In this document: positions 53,068-62,138 of the stretch, piece after piece
Layout: each line of letters starts with the position of its first letter
Numbering within the stretch: the first letter of the stretch is position 1
Assembly (NCBI GenBank): GCA_938017895.1
Contig: CALIJI010000011.1
Location: 1 to 64,000, forward strand
Direction of reading: 5' to 3'
Source: an uncultured bacterium
GTDB taxonomy: Bacteria > Patescibacteriota > Saccharimonadia > Saccharimonadales > Saccharimonadaceae
Length of the DNA stretch: 64,000 nt
Made by a program: the position numbers and the translations under genes
Notes under the pieces: generated by a model
The model's database searches: none
Told to the model about the DNA's origin: nothing
Seen by the model: only the letters and a program-made list of their open reading frames with translations

Positions 53068-54585
53068 CTACAACCTTTCACGAATCAATTTTTGCGCTAA
53101 GGCTGGATTTGCCTTTCCTTGCGATCTTTTCATAATCTGACCAACCAAAAAGCCAATCGCCTTATCATTACCACTTCGAATATCCTCAATCGCTTTTTGC
53201 GAAGCTGAATCACTTATTACTTCATCAACAATTTTCGCAATTTCACCCTCATCAGAAACTTGGAGAAGATTCATTTTTTCAGCGATTTTTTCTGGCACAA
53301 ATCCTAAATTCGCATCATCAAACATTGCCAAGAAAATTTGATGACCACCATTCGAACTAACTTTTTTCTCATGCACCAAATGAGCGAGAAGAGTTAATCT
53401 ACGAGGTCCAAGATAACCTTTGTAGAGTTTTTCTAAATCGAGCTCTTCGCTTGGCGTTGAAGCAAACCAGTTGAAAATTCGCTTCATATTTTCTTTATGC
53501 TCTTTAATAGTATAGTTATCGATTCCAACTTCACCAATTAATTCTTTTTGAGAAACCGGCCAAGGACCATCACCCCAAGTTGCAAGGAGTAGTTCAGCAA
53601 TTCGATAATCACTCAAGGCGTATTCAACCACAGAGTTATCAAGCCCGAAAACACTAAATTTTTCGCGGAAATAATCTGGCATAATCGGAAATTGCGCCTG
53701 CATTTTCGAAATTTCTTCATCACTCAAAATAATCGGCGGAATATCTGGGTCGGGCATATATCGATAATCTTGAGCTTCTTCCTTACTTCGTTGCGAAACT
53801 GTTTTCTGCTCATCATCAAGCCAACCGCGAGTTTCTTGCTTAATTTTCTCACCTTTTTCAAGTAATTTAACTTGGCGCTCGAATTCATATTGAGCCGCGC
53901 GTTCAACACTTCTAAAACTGTTTAGATTCTTAATTTCAGTTCGCGTCCCAAGCTTTTCGTCACCAATTTTTCGCGCCGAGATGTTCACGTCAAAACGCAT
54001 ATTTCCTTGATATAGATCTCCGTTTGTAACATCCGCAAAAACCATTCGCTTATGAAGCTCTTCAGCATACGCACGTGCTTCTTCAGCTGAATGAATATCG
54101 GGCATCGACACAATTTCGATTAAAGGCGTTCCAGCGCGATTCAAATCAACCAAAGAATGATCACCAAAGTGAGTGAGTTTTCCGGCGTCTTCTTCAAGAT
54201 GAGCATGTTCAATTCGAACTTTTACTTCACCACCGCTAGGAAGTGGAGCAATAATTTCTCCTTCACCAATGATCGGCTGATAAAGCTGCGATGTTTGATA
54301 ACCCTTTGGTAAATCTGGGTAAAAATAATGTTTACGATCAAATCGGCTCACATTAGCAATTTTTGCATTCAGTGCTTTCCCAGCTCGAACCGCTAAGCGA
54401 ACCGCCTCTTTATTTAGAACTGGCAACATTCCTGGCAAGCCAAAATCAATCGGTGAAGTTGCTTCGTTCGGTGATTTTTCGCGAGCATCATTATCACTAC
54501 CGCTAAAAAGCTTAGTTTTCGTTTTTAATTGAACATGACATTCAATTCCGATTGTCATTTCGTATTTCTTTAAAATGTCTTCCAT
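53068..54585 (-). CDS. gatB: Aspartyl/glutamyl-tRNA amidotransferase subunit B
   Basis: 505 aa. Converts Glu-tRNA(Gln) or Asp-tRNA(Asn) to the amide with GatA and GatC. GIECHVQLKTKTKLFSG, FDRKHYFYPDLPKGYQTSQ, HLEEDAGK and EIKNLNSFR define the cradle and kinase domain; helical and YqeY-like tail domains (QMKRSQGKANP) follow. ATG overlaps the stop of the HEPN-like gene (TTTGATGG). Presence implies an indirect route for Gln-tRNA and/or Asn-tRNA. Confidence 0.98.
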   Translation of the reverse strand: MEDILKKYEMTIGIECHVQLKTKTKLFSGSDNDAREKSPNEATSPIDFGLPGMLPVLNKEAVRLAVRAGKALNAKIANVSRFDRKHYFYPDLPKGYQTSQLYQPIIGEGEIIAPLPSGGEVKVRIEHAHLEEDAGKLTHFGDHSLVDLNRAGTPLIEIVSMPDIHSAEEARAYAEELHKRMVFADVTNGDLYQGNMRFDVNISARKIGDEKLGTRTEIKNLNSFRSVERAAQYEFERQVKLLEKGEKIKQETRGWLDDEQKTVSQRSKEEAQDYRYMPDPDIPPIILSDEEISKMQAQFPIMPDYFREKFSVFGLDNSVVEYALSDYRIAELLLATWGDGPWPVSQKELIGEVGIDNYTIKEHKENMKRIFNWFASTPSEELDLEKLYKGYLGPRRLTLLAHLVHEKKVSSNGGHQIFLAMFDDANLGFVPEKIAEKMNLLQVSDEGEIAKIVDEVISDSASQKAIEDIRSGNDKAIGFLVGQIMKRSQGKANPALAQKLIRERL

Positions 54586-54998
54586 CAAATTGCTCCTAAA
54601 TCTTTCAAAGCTTGTTTAAAACTAGCCATCGCTCGGCGAGTTTGGTCAAAATTAATCTCAGCGCCAGTTTCATGCGCAACCACGTTCCGGAGTTTGTGAG
54701 CATGCCAAATTGAGTTTGGACTAGATAGTTTATTCTTGGCGGCTTTAAGGCGTTCTGCCATCGTTTGACCAGAAAACCGCAACTCCCGCAAGGCACTATC
54801 AACTAGTTTATCCGCATTAATTAGCGCTAAGTGCCAACTCGCAGGATTATCTTTTTGGATTGAATTTTCTATAACTAACCAATCACGCTGAAACTTCTCT
54901 TTATCGAGTTGAATTTTATGCGGCTTAGTTAAATTAATCGCAACAAATAATAAAACCGCACAAATTAAAATTGCAATTGCAGGAAAAATTAATTCCAT
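54585..54998 (-). CDS. Membrane-anchored HEPN-like protein within the gat operon (137 aa)
   Basis: A single N-terminal membrane segment (4-22), then a four-helix-type soluble domain. HKLRNVVAHETG carries R104-N105...H109, the Rx4H (RNxxxH) signature of HEPN domains, with KLVDSALRELRF as the preceding helix. HEPN proteins are often RNases or nucleotide-binding toxins, but DUF4145-like members are not all active. It lies between gatA and gatB with 1-bp and short overlaps, so it is co-expressed with amidotransferase genes. Function inferred only from the motif; no homologue name is recalled. Confidence 0.6.
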   Translation of the reverse strand: MELIFPAIAILICAVLLFVAINLTKPHKIQLDKEKFQRDWLVIENSIQKDNPASWHLALINADKLVDSALRELRFSGQTMAERLKAAKNKLSSPNSIWHAHKLRNVVAHETGAEINFDQTRRAMASFKQALKDLGAI

Positions 54999-56398
54999 TA
55001 GTTTTCCTCCAAACTTTCAGCAAGTACCAAAATTTTTGCGTCTGATTCCATTTTTCCAATAATCTGGACGCCAACCGGTAAGCCATTTTCAGTTTTCCCA
55101 GCTGGAACAGAAACTGCGGGAAGTCCAGCGAGCGAAGCTGGTACGCTCAAAACATCAGCTAGATACATTTTTACTGGGTCGTGAGCATTTTCACCAATTT
55201 TAAATGCAGGAGTTGGTGCAACAGGTCCAACCAAAAAATCAACTTCTTCGAAAAGCTTATTAAACTCATTAATTAAAAGTGTACGAGCTTTCTGTGCCTT
55301 CAAATAATAAGCATCATAAAATCCGCTCGAAAGCACATATGAGCCAATCATGATTCGGCGTTTATTCTCGGCTTCAAAACCTTCATCACGAGACTTGCCA
55401 AAAACTTCGCTCAAGTTTTGGGCAGATTTTGAACGCAAGCCGTAGCGAATTCCGTCATATCGTGCTAAGTTTGAAGAGACCTCGGCTGGAACAATAATAT
55501 AATAGATAGCAAGCGAATATTTACTCATTGGTAGAGAAACTTCTTTGATTTCATGCCCAGCTTTTCGCATTTTCTCAATATAATCTTCAGTTATTTTTCG
55601 AACTTCCGAGTCAATCCCTTCACCAAGAAATTCTTTAACTACTCCAATTTTTACCTTTTTCGGAGATTGTTCTTCTTGCCAAAAATTAGGTAAAGTCATT
55701 GCGTCGCGTGCGTCAAGACCTGCCATAATACGCATCACGAGTTCACTCTCTTTAGCAGTTTTCGCAAAAACACCAATTGTATCGGTTGAAGAAGCCATTG
55801 CCACCACACCAAATCGCGAGACTGTACCATAAGTTGGTTTTACACCATAAACACCGTTAAAGCTGGCTGGCTGGCGAATTGAACCGCCCGTATCAGTCCC
55901 GAGCGCAAAAGGCACGATGTCAAGGGCAGTAATTACCGCTGAGCCACCAGATGATCCGCCCGCAACCCGCGTTTCATCAACTGAGTTTTTAGTTACGCCA
56001 AAAGCTGAGTTCTCGGTTGAACCACCGTGGGCAAAAGAATCCAAATTTGATTTTCCAATACAAATTGCACCAGCTTTTTCAAGTTTTTCAACCGCAGTCG
56101 CCTGAATCGGTGTTTCGAAATCCTTCAACATTTTACTTGAAGCAGTTGAAGGCGAACCAAATACCAAAAAATTATCCTTCGCGACGAAAGGAACTCCTGC
56201 TAATTCACCAACTTTTTCGCCCTTTGAAATCTTTTCATCAATTTCTTGAGCACGTGCCAAAGCTCGCTCTTCGGTCAAACTTGTAAAAGCATTGAATTTT
56301 TCAACATTTTTTGCCTTCGAAATAGCTTCCTTGACAAATTCAACTGCAGTTTTTTTACCCGACAGAACTTGTTCTCTAATCTTAAAAATATTTGTCAT
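54998..56398 (-). CDS. gatA: Aspartyl/glutamyl-tRNA amidotransferase subunit A
   Basis: Amidase subunit that releases ammonia from glutamine, 466 aa. The Ser-cisSer-Lys triad is visible: GVPFVAKDN (Lys), GGSSGGSA (cis-Ser) and GTDTGGSIRQPASF (nucleophile Ser), plus GVKPTYGTVSRFG. Good length. Shine-Dalgarno GTAGGAG. Eight nt after gatC. Confidence 0.98.
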   Translation of the reverse strand: MTNIFKIREQVLSGKKTAVEFVKEAISKAKNVEKFNAFTSLTEERALARAQEIDEKISKGEKVGELAGVPFVAKDNFLVFGSPSTASSKMLKDFETPIQATAVEKLEKAGAICIGKSNLDSFAHGGSTENSAFGVTKNSVDETRVAGGSSGGSAVITALDIVPFALGTDTGGSIRQPASFNGVYGVKPTYGTVSRFGVVAMASSTDTIGVFAKTAKESELVMRIMAGLDARDAMTLPNFWQEEQSPKKVKIGVVKEFLGEGIDSEVRKITEDYIEKMRKAGHEIKEVSLPMSKYSLAIYYIIVPAEVSSNLARYDGIRYGLRSKSAQNLSEVFGKSRDEGFEAENKRRIMIGSYVLSSGFYDAYYLKAQKARTLLINEFNKLFEEVDFLVGPVAPTPAFKIGENAHDPVKMYLADVLSVPASLAGLPAVSVPAGKTENGLPVGVQIIGKMESDAKILVLAESLEEN

Positions 56399-56405
56399 AA
56401 TTCTC

Positions 56406-56699
56406 CTACAAAACCTTTGGAACTTTTACCTGATTATCTTCAACATTAACACCCGCTAACTTCAAAAGTTCATCTCGTTTCACGCCGTAATCATCAATTT
56501 TATCTTCTCGCCAAACATTTTGATTTTTCGAAACTGAATAAGTTGGCTCCACGCCGTCTGTATTAAGCTCGCCGAGTTGCTCAATATATTCAACAATATT
56601 TCCCAAATCAGTTTGGAGGTTCGAAATCTCCTCTTCACTAAGTGAAATGCTTGAAAGCTCAGCCAAATGTTTGACTTCATCTTTTGATATTTTTTCCAT
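56406..56699 (-). CDS. gatC: Aspartyl/glutamyl-tRNA amidotransferase subunit C
   Basis: 95-aa linker subunit that wraps GatA and GatB. MEKISKDEVKHLAELSSISL, LGNIVEYIEQL and a tail GVNVEDNQVKVPKVL are typical. The start is the ATG at 56699: TGATATACT ends 7 nt before it and no Shine-Dalgarno exists, so the operon starts leaderless. A reading frame running 30 codons further up passes through the upstream terminator and is rejected. Confidence 0.95.
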   Translation of the reverse strand: MEKISKDEVKHLAELSSISLSEEEISNLQTDLGNIVEYIEQLGELNTDGVEPTYSVSKNQNVWREDKIDDYGVKRDELLKLAGVNVEDNQVKVPKVL

Positions 56700-56735
56700 A
56701 CACTTAAGTATATCACTTTTCAAAAGATTTTTAAA

Positions 56736-56762
56736 ATAAAACTCCAAAAAATAGGAGTCTTT
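56736..56762 (-). terminator. Terminator of the 69-aa gene
   Basis: GACTCC-TATTTTTT-GGAGTT stem followed by TTATTTT, upstream of the gatC promoter. Confidence 0.65.
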
Positions 56763-56766
56763 AGAT

Positions 56767-56976
56767 TTATTCTTTTTCAAGTTTTTCAATTCGTTGGTTT
56801 AAATTATTTATCGAATTCATTTGGCTAACATCAATTTCGCCAGAATCTTTAACTATCTCGTTAATTCTTTGGTGAAGAAAAATTATTCCAACCGAAAGAA
56901 TTAAATTCCAAACAACAAGCAGAGCAATTAAAACTATTTTAAGAAAGCTCTTGTCTTTTTTACTAATAAACTTCAT
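56767..56976 (-). CDS. Small membrane-anchored coiled-coil protein (69 aa)
   Basis: Basic head (KFISKKDKSFLK), one membrane segment (~13-34), then a short coiled-coil (NSINNLNQRIEKLEKE). Layout like FtsL/DUF-type bitopic proteins, but too short and unspecific to name. It begins 8 nt after uvrB, with AGGAG in the uvrB end, so it is the tail gene of that unit. Confidence 0.6.
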   Translation of the reverse strand: MKFISKKDKSFLKIVLIALLVVWNLILSVGIIFLHQRINEIVKDSGEIDVSQMNSINNLNQRIEKLEKE

Positions 56977-56983
56977 AAATCTC

Positions 56984-58960
56984 CTATTCCATCATCTTCT
57001 TTCGAATTTCCGCAATCTGATCTCGTAAATCCGCGGCTTCTTCGAAAAGCAAATTTGCGCTTGCAAGATTCATTTGGTTTGTTAAATCTTGAATCAAACT
57101 GCTCCATTCTTCGCGCGGAATTTTCCTTAAATCTAATTTTGGTTTTTTATCTTTTTGCGGAATGATTGCGCGCAAACCTTCACTAATCTCGCTAGCCACA
57201 CTTTTTGGCGTAATTCCATTTTCAAAATTATACTTTTGCTGAATCTCTCGCCTACGATTCGTTTCATCAATTGCAAGTCGCATCGAACGCGTAATTTTAT
57301 CAGCATACATTATTACTTTTCCTTCTTCATGCCGGGCCGCTCGCCCAATTGTTTGAATTAACGCACTTTCTGAACGCAAAAAGCCTTCTTTGTCAGCATC
57401 CATAATTGCGACCAATGAAACCTCTGGCAGATCCAGCCCCTCGCGTAAAAGATTGATTCCAACAAGAACATCATAGGTTCCTTCACGCAAATCACGCAAA
57501 ATATCACCACGCTCCAAAGTATCAATTTCGCTATGAATATATGCCGTTTTTACGCCGTTTTCTTCTAAGAATCCACTCAAATCTTCAGCCATTCGCTTGG
57601 TCAAAGTTGTTACTAAAACACGCTGATTCTTCTGAATTCGCTTTCGAATTTCTTCCATTAAATCATCAACTTGACCTTCAATTTTTCGAACTTCAATTTT
57701 AGGGTCAAGCAAGCCCGTTGGGCGAATAACCTGCTGAGCTGGTTTTGGCGAATGTTCAAGTTCGAAATCACCAGGAGTTGCTGAAACGTAAATTACCTGA
57801 TTGATATGTTTATAGAATTCTTCGAAGGTTAGTGGTCGATTATCGAGAGCGGATGGCAAACGAAAGCCATTATCCACCAAAACTGTTTTGCGCGCACGGT
57901 CACCATTAAACATTCCACGAACTTGCGGTAAAGTCATATGCGATTCATCAACTAAAAGCAAAAAATCATCCGGGAAATAATCCAATAAAGTTGCCGGTTG
58001 CTCACCAGGTGCACGCTCAGTTAAATAACGCGTGTAATTTTCAATCCCTTTTACAAATCCAGTTTCACGGAGCATTTCAAGATCATATTTTGTGCGCTGA
58101 GCTAATCGTTGTGCCTCCAAAAACTTCTGATTTTTTTCGAAATATTCGTGTCGTGAATAAAATTCTTTCTCAATTTGCGGAATTGCTCGATCAATAATTT
58201 CCTTTGGTGTAGCATAATGTGAATTTGGAAAAATATCAAAAAACTGCGGTTTTTCTAGAATTTCGCCCGTGAGCGGATTCATTAAAATTAAACGGTCAAT
58301 TTCATCACCAAAAAATTCCACTCGCACCGCTAAATCTGAGCCAGCTGTAAAAATATCGACCGTATCACCACGAACTCGAAAAGTTCCACGCGCAAAATCT
58401 ACATCGTTTCGTTCATATTGAATATCTTTCAAATGCCGCAAAAACTTCTCACGATTATATCGCATTCCAGGTTTAATATGAAGCGCCATTTGCATATAAC
58501 TCGCCGGCGAACCGATGCCATAAATACAACTCACACTCGAAACAATAATTGTGTCACTTCGAGTTAAAAGTGCCTCGGTTGCGGCGTGGCGGAGTTTTTC
58601 GATTTCTTCATTGATTCGCGAATCTTTCTCGATATATGTATCTGTGCTGGCAATGTAGGCTTCTGGCTGATAATAGTCAAAATAGCTCACAAAATAATGA
58701 ACTTCATTTTCAGGAAAAAACTTTTTGAATTCACTGTAAAGCTGTGCAGCAAGAGTTTTATTATGCGCCAAAATTAAAGTTGGCTTTTGAACCGCTTGAA
58801 TAATATTCGCCATTGTAAAAGTTTTGCCCGAGCCAGTCACCCCTAGCAAGGTTTGCTCACGCTCACTTTTTTTTAAGCCATTTACTAATTGCGAAATTGC
58901 TTGCGGCTGATCACCTGTTGGCTGATATTTTGATTTAAGTTTAAATTCACGCGGCTTCAT
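56984..58960 (-). CDS. uvrB: UvrABC system protein B
   Basis: Damage-verifying helicase of nucleotide excision repair, 658 aa. Walker [10 protein letters not shown], beta-hairpin [28 protein letters not shown], helicase C-terminal [13 protein letters not shown] and QTIGRAARH, and a C-terminal UVR motif ([17 protein letters not shown]) for UvrC binding. TAGAAT ends 6 nt before the ATG, with no Shine-Dalgarno: probably leaderless. uvrA and uvrC are not in view. Confidence 0.99.
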   Translation of the reverse strand: MKPREFKLKSKYQPTGDQPQAISQLVNGLKKSEREQTLLGVTGSGKTFTMANIIQAVQKPTLILAHNKTLAAQLYSEFKKFFPENEVHYFVSYFDYYQPEAYIASTDTYIEKDSRINEEIEKLRHAATEALLTRSDTIIVSSVSCIYGIGSPASYMQMALHIKPGMRYNREKFLRHLKDIQYERNDVDFARGTFRVRGDTVDIFTAGSDLAVRVEFFGDEIDRLILMNPLTGEILEKPQFFDIFPNSHYATPKEIIDRAIPQIEKEFYSRHEYFEKNQKFLEAQRLAQRTKYDLEMLRETGFVKGIENYTRYLTERAPGEQPATLLDYFPDDFLLLVDESHMTLPQVRGMFNGDRARKTVLVDNGFRLPSALDNRPLTFEEFYKHINQVIYVSATPGDFELEHSPKPAQQVIRPTGLLDPKIEVRKIEGQVDDLMEEIRKRIQKNQRVLVTTLTKRMAEDLSGFLEENGVKTAYIHSEIDTLERGDILRDLREGTYDVLVGINLLREGLDLPEVSLVAIMDADKEGFLRSESALIQTIGRAARHEEGKVIMYADKITRSMRLAIDETNRRREIQQKYNFENGITPKSVASEISEGLRAIIPQKDKKPKLDLRKIPREEWSSLIQDLTNQMNLASANLLFEEAADLRDQIAEIRKKMME

Positions 58961-59005
58961 TATGGTATTCTACAATATTTTTTGTACTTTCGCAAATAAG
59001 CAGGC

Positions 59006-59614
59006 TTATCCGTTACCGGTGCGTTTATCCGATACATGGTCGTCGGATGACGGCGCCTCAAAATCGGCATATTTTTTATCCAATGCCGCAATAACTTTTT
59101 GTACCAACCGCTCTGGATTGTCATCATAGATAATATCTTTAGCACCAGGACTTTGAACATCTTGAAGAAGAGCCGAAACATAATCCGCTAACCCAGCGGA
59201 TCCAAGCAGAACGCCACAGACCTTACGAGACTCAAGAGCAGTCGCAAGCTCATGAAGAGACCCCATTCTACCACCAACTGTGATTACTGCATCACTAGAA
59301 AGCACCAAATGTGCATCACGACCAACATATCCCATGCCGGTGAAATTAATATAATCAAACGGCTCAAATGGTAAACGGTAAGTTTTAATATGCTGACGGA
59401 AACTTGAGGCTGGAGAAAAGCCCACACTTAGGCCTTTACGACCTTTTACACTGACAGCTCCTATAGCTGCATAATGCGGTAGGCCAACAGTTGCGCCAGT
59501 TGTTAATGTCTTTCCTTGCCGAGAAATCTCTTGCCCTAATCTAAACGCAAGGTCTTTCGACGCCATTACACTCGGGCCACTAGCCGCACCACTCACACAA
59601 ATTTGATATCTCAT
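59006..59614 (-). CDS. SLOG/LOG-family Rossmann protein (202 aa)
   Basis: MRYQICVSGAASG is the first strand and phosphate loop; GATVGLPHYAAIGAVSVKG and the VITVGGRMGSLHELATALE segment match the GGxxGxxxE signature of the SLOG superfamily (TIGR00725/LOG-like). Members range from cytokinin riboside phosphoribohydrolases to nucleotide sensors in defence systems. The C-terminal ~25 residues are charged and divergent. Overlaps the 150-aa gene by 4 bp; last gene of the gap-rpiB-rpe-pfkB cluster, so a role in nucleotide-sugar or ribose metabolism is conceivable. Confidence 0.7.
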   Translation of the reverse strand: MRYQICVSGAASGPSVMASKDLAFRLGQEISRQGKTLTTGATVGLPHYAAIGAVSVKGRKGLSVGFSPASSFRQHIKTYRLPFEPFDYINFTGMGYVGRDAHLVLSSDAVITVGGRMGSLHELATALESRKVCGVLLGSAGLADYVSALLQDVQSPGAKDIIYDDNPERLVQKVIAALDKKYADFEAPSSDDHVSDKRTGNG

Positions 59615-60063
59615 TTTTTCTCCTTATTTTTATAAAGTTTTTTATTGTATTCGTCCAAAAGTTTTTGTTGAATTTCTTGACGTGCATTTTCTAGACTTCG
59701 ATCCTCAAAGTCCACCCCAAGGTTTAAATCTTGCTCAATATCTAATTTATTTACAGAAACAAGACCATCGCTACAGAGCACCAATGATGGATGAAATTTT
59801 TGCCAAAAATCATTCTCACCCACTAAAACCTTATCGCCAAGAAATTTATTTTTTACCGCAGAGTAAGCCTCTCTTGCTAAGACATCGCTATCCTCAAAAC
59901 CAAGTTCGCGTAAAATCTGGTGAGAATTTTCATAAATTTTTGCCGACACTCTTGACGAAATAGATCCCTCCGATAATATCTTGCGTTCATTTCGCTCGAT
60001 TTCTCGCCGAAATCTTCTTTCTGCAGAGCCGCTCAAGCCTAAAATTTCCGCCAAACTATACAT
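59611..60063 (-). CDS. Protein of unknown function (150 aa) between a sugar kinase and a SLOG protein
   Basis: MYSLAEILGLSGSAERRFRREIERNERK is a charged helix; SREA-like segment SDVLAREAYSAVKNKF and a beta part (DGLVSVNKLDIEQDL) follow, then a Lys-rich coil end. No known motif or membrane segment. It overlaps both neighbours (8 bp with the kinase, 4 bp with the SLOG gene), which argues for linked function, unknown at present. Confidence 0.65.
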   Translation of the reverse strand: MYSLAEILGLSGSAERRFRREIERNERKILSEGSISSRVSAKIYENSHQILRELGFEDSDVLAREAYSAVKNKFLGDKVLVGENDFWQKFHPSLVLCSDGLVSVNKLDIEQDLNLGVDFEDRSLENARQEIQQKLLDEYNKKLYKNKEKK

Positions 60064-61033
60064 TTAGCCTCTTTTCATACATTGGCATCGAATGTAGTTC
60101 TTCACCTTTTCGCAAGATACCTTTTTTAGCTCCAATATACTGAATTACTGAAGTCGAGTTTGCGCTTGCGTAAAGAATTGACTGTTTAATTCCCGCACCC
60201 TGAGACCATTGACTTAAGAAGCCCGAACCAAACGCATCACCAGCACCCGTAGTATCTTTGCGCGGAACATCTTCGTACATACCCGCTCTAACTATACAAT
60301 CCCCATCGGTAGCCCAAACACCATCCGCTCCAGAAGTTACAATAATTATTTTTACGAGATTTTTCGCCCGCAAAACTAGCTCTTCCGGTTCAAAATCACC
60401 GAAAAGAGATTGGGCTTCTTCTTTGTTTAAAAGTAGAACCTCAACATCATTCAATAAATTTAAAATTAGCTCTGGATGAGCAAGCTCTTTTTTACCAGGA
60501 TTCCACATAATTTTCACGCTATTTTTAGCAGCTTCATGAAAAATATTATCTAAAGTATCAAATCTCCCAGATAGATTAGACACATAAACCCAATCAAATT
60601 CACGGGGTCTAAGTTTAAAATTGTCGGCAAATATACGCGAGCTTGCACCACGATATGTTAGGATTGTCCGCTCACCATTTGGAGCTAGAATAACCGTTGA
60701 ATAATCTGTATTATAATTTTCGGAAATCTCAACACGAGAAGTATCGACAAATTCAGCATCTAATTCCTTTAAGACTTGTTGACCTGCTAGATCACTACCA
60801 ATAGTACCCATAAAACTAGACGTCAAACCAGCTCGAGCAAAAGTTACGGCAGCATTTGTAGCTCCGCCACCAGTTGCAAAATCTATCTTATTAATATCAA
60901 TTTTTGAGCCCATCTCAAGAGTAAAAAGGTCATGATTGTTTTCTTGAACAGTTTTAATATCTCGAGAATTACGCAAAAAAACATCCTGCGTGGCCGCACC
61001 AATCGCCAAAATATTTGGGACTTTCCCCTCCAC
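60056..61033 (-). CDS. PfkB/ribokinase-family sugar kinase
   Basis: 325 aa. GGGATNAAVTFARAG is the sugar-binding glycine motif, GTIGSDLAG follows, and RKDTTGAGDAFGSGFLSQW holds the anion hole and catalytic Asp (GAGD). The family phosphorylates ribose, fructose-6-P, adenosine or other sugars. The neighbours rpiB and rpe suggest ribose or a related pentose/hexulose as substrate; that is inference. Abuts the epimerase-like gene (1-bp overlap). Confidence 0.88.
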   Translation of the reverse strand: MEGKVPNILAIGAATQDVFLRNSRDIKTVQENNHDLFTLEMGSKIDINKIDFATGGGATNAAVTFARAGLTSSFMGTIGSDLAGQQVLKELDAEFVDTSRVEISENYNTDYSTVILAPNGERTILTYRGASSRIFADNFKLRPREFDWVYVSNLSGRFDTLDNIFHEAAKNSVKIMWNPGKKELAHPELILNLLNDVEVLLLNKEEAQSLFGDFEPEELVLRAKNLVKIIIVTSGADGVWATDGDCIVRAGMYEDVPRKDTTGAGDAFGSGFLSQWSQGAGIKQSILYASANSTSVIQYIGAKKGILRKGEELHSMPMYEKRLNV

Positions 61034-61677
61034 TAAATAGCTCCCTTTCGATTCGCTTCAGCAACCATCTCCCTATAGATATGCTCGGGGTTAGGATTAT
61101 CAGCAATCGCACTACCAACATTAACGATATCCACCGATTGAGATAAACTAAATATATTCGAAAGATTAGCACCACCGTCCCAACCAATCTCGACATTCGA
61201 ATTAATCGCTTTAACAAGCCGAATTTTCTCAAGCTGCATAGTACTAGCCTTTCCACCCATTTCACCTAGATTTCCAGAGAAAATCAATACATGCTCAGCC
61301 TCTTTGATTGCCTCGGCACAAGTTTCCGGAACAGTTGATCGAAGTAGAGCAATCGCCGGTTTAATCATTGTCTCAGCTTTGAGTTTTTTAAATATCGGCA
61401 CTAAATCTTCTTCGCATTCAGCATGAAAAATCACCATATTTGGATTCATTTGAATAATAGTCGAAAGGTGCTCACTTGGTCGAGCAACCATCATATGAAT
61501 ATCAGCTTTCCATTCCTTCGGCCACCAAACTTGCGTTTCGGGAATCGTTAAATTTTGCGCGAATTCACCATCCGTAATATCAATATGAACTCTCTCCACA
61601 AAACCGTGAAGACGGCTAATTTGTTGTTCATATTCTTCTGGGGTAGTCGCTAAAATTGCTGGTGCTATAGTTGTCAT
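61033..61677 (-). CDS. rpe: Ribulose-phosphate 3-epimerase-like TIM-barrel protein
   Basis: 214 aa. IAPAILATTPEEY is the usual start (ATG, GAGG upstream). Barrel metal/catalytic motifs are divergent: HIDITDGEF for HxDxMDGxF (Ile-Thr for Met-context) and IHMMVARP for HLMVxxP; EIGWDGGANLSN keeps the second Asp. Rpe interconverts ribulose-5-P and xylulose-5-P. The changes leave room for another phosphosugar substrate. Between rpiB (overlap-free, 2 nt) and a PfkB kinase. Confidence 0.82.
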   Translation of the reverse strand: MTTIAPAILATTPEEYEQQISRLHGFVERVHIDITDGEFAQNLTIPETQVWWPKEWKADIHMMVARPSEHLSTIIQMNPNMVIFHAECEEDLVPIFKKLKAETMIKPAIALLRSTVPETCAEAIKEAEHVLIFSGNLGEMGGKASTMQLEKIRLVKAINSNVEIGWDGGANLSNIFSLSQSVDIVNVGSAIADNPNPEHIYREMVAEANRKGAI

Positions 61678-61678
61678 T

Positions 61679-62128
61679 TTATACCTCGTCAATCATTTTA
61701 TTTCTTCGATTAAATCTTGGGGCGTTTGCAAAAGGAGTCTCGAGCCAAATTTTAATAGTGTCTTTTAATTCAGCTTCATTTGCAGGATCTTCAAAAACTC
61801 GAGCTGGTAAACAAAGAACATTTGAATCATTATCATTCCGCGTCCATTTTGCCTCTTCAGAATCCCAAACTACGGATGCACGAATCCCCTTAAAGCGGTT
61901 GGCCGCCATTGCCATACCTTGCGCGCCACCGCAAAGCAAAATAGCTCTAGACCCTTCATCAGCAAGAACTTTAACTGCAGCCCTCTGTGCAAAAACCGGG
62001 AAATCATCGTTTGGATCATAATTTTCGCCACTAACATCCTCGAATTCATAACTATTTTGGCGTAAAAAATCTTCAACCTTCTCTTTTAAAAAATACCCTC
62101 GGTGATCTGCTCCAATGTAAATCTTCAT
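61679..62128 (-). CDS. rpiB: Ribose-5-phosphate isomerase B (RpiB/LacAB family)
   Basis: 149 aa. MKIYIGADHRGYFLKEKV is the standard start (D, H in the phosphate/acid sites), LLCGGAQGMAMAANRFKGIRA holds the catalytic Cys; the usual CGTGxG reads CGGAQG, a variant loop. Isomerises ribose-5-P and ribulose-5-P. Shine-Dalgarno GAGGAG. Ten nt after gap. Confidence 0.92.
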   Translation of the reverse strand: MKIYIGADHRGYFLKEKVEDFLRQNSYEFEDVSGENYDPNDDFPVFAQRAAVKVLADEGSRAILLCGGAQGMAMAANRFKGIRASVVWDSEEAKWTRNDNDSNVLCLPARVFEDPANEAELKDTIKIWLETPFANAPRFNRRNKMIDEV

Positions 62129-62138
62129 TTCTCTCCTC

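Noticed and set aside
56700..56789. 30-codon N-terminal extension of gatC
   Set aside because: It runs through a terminator and the promoter; GatC normally starts at the downstream ATG.
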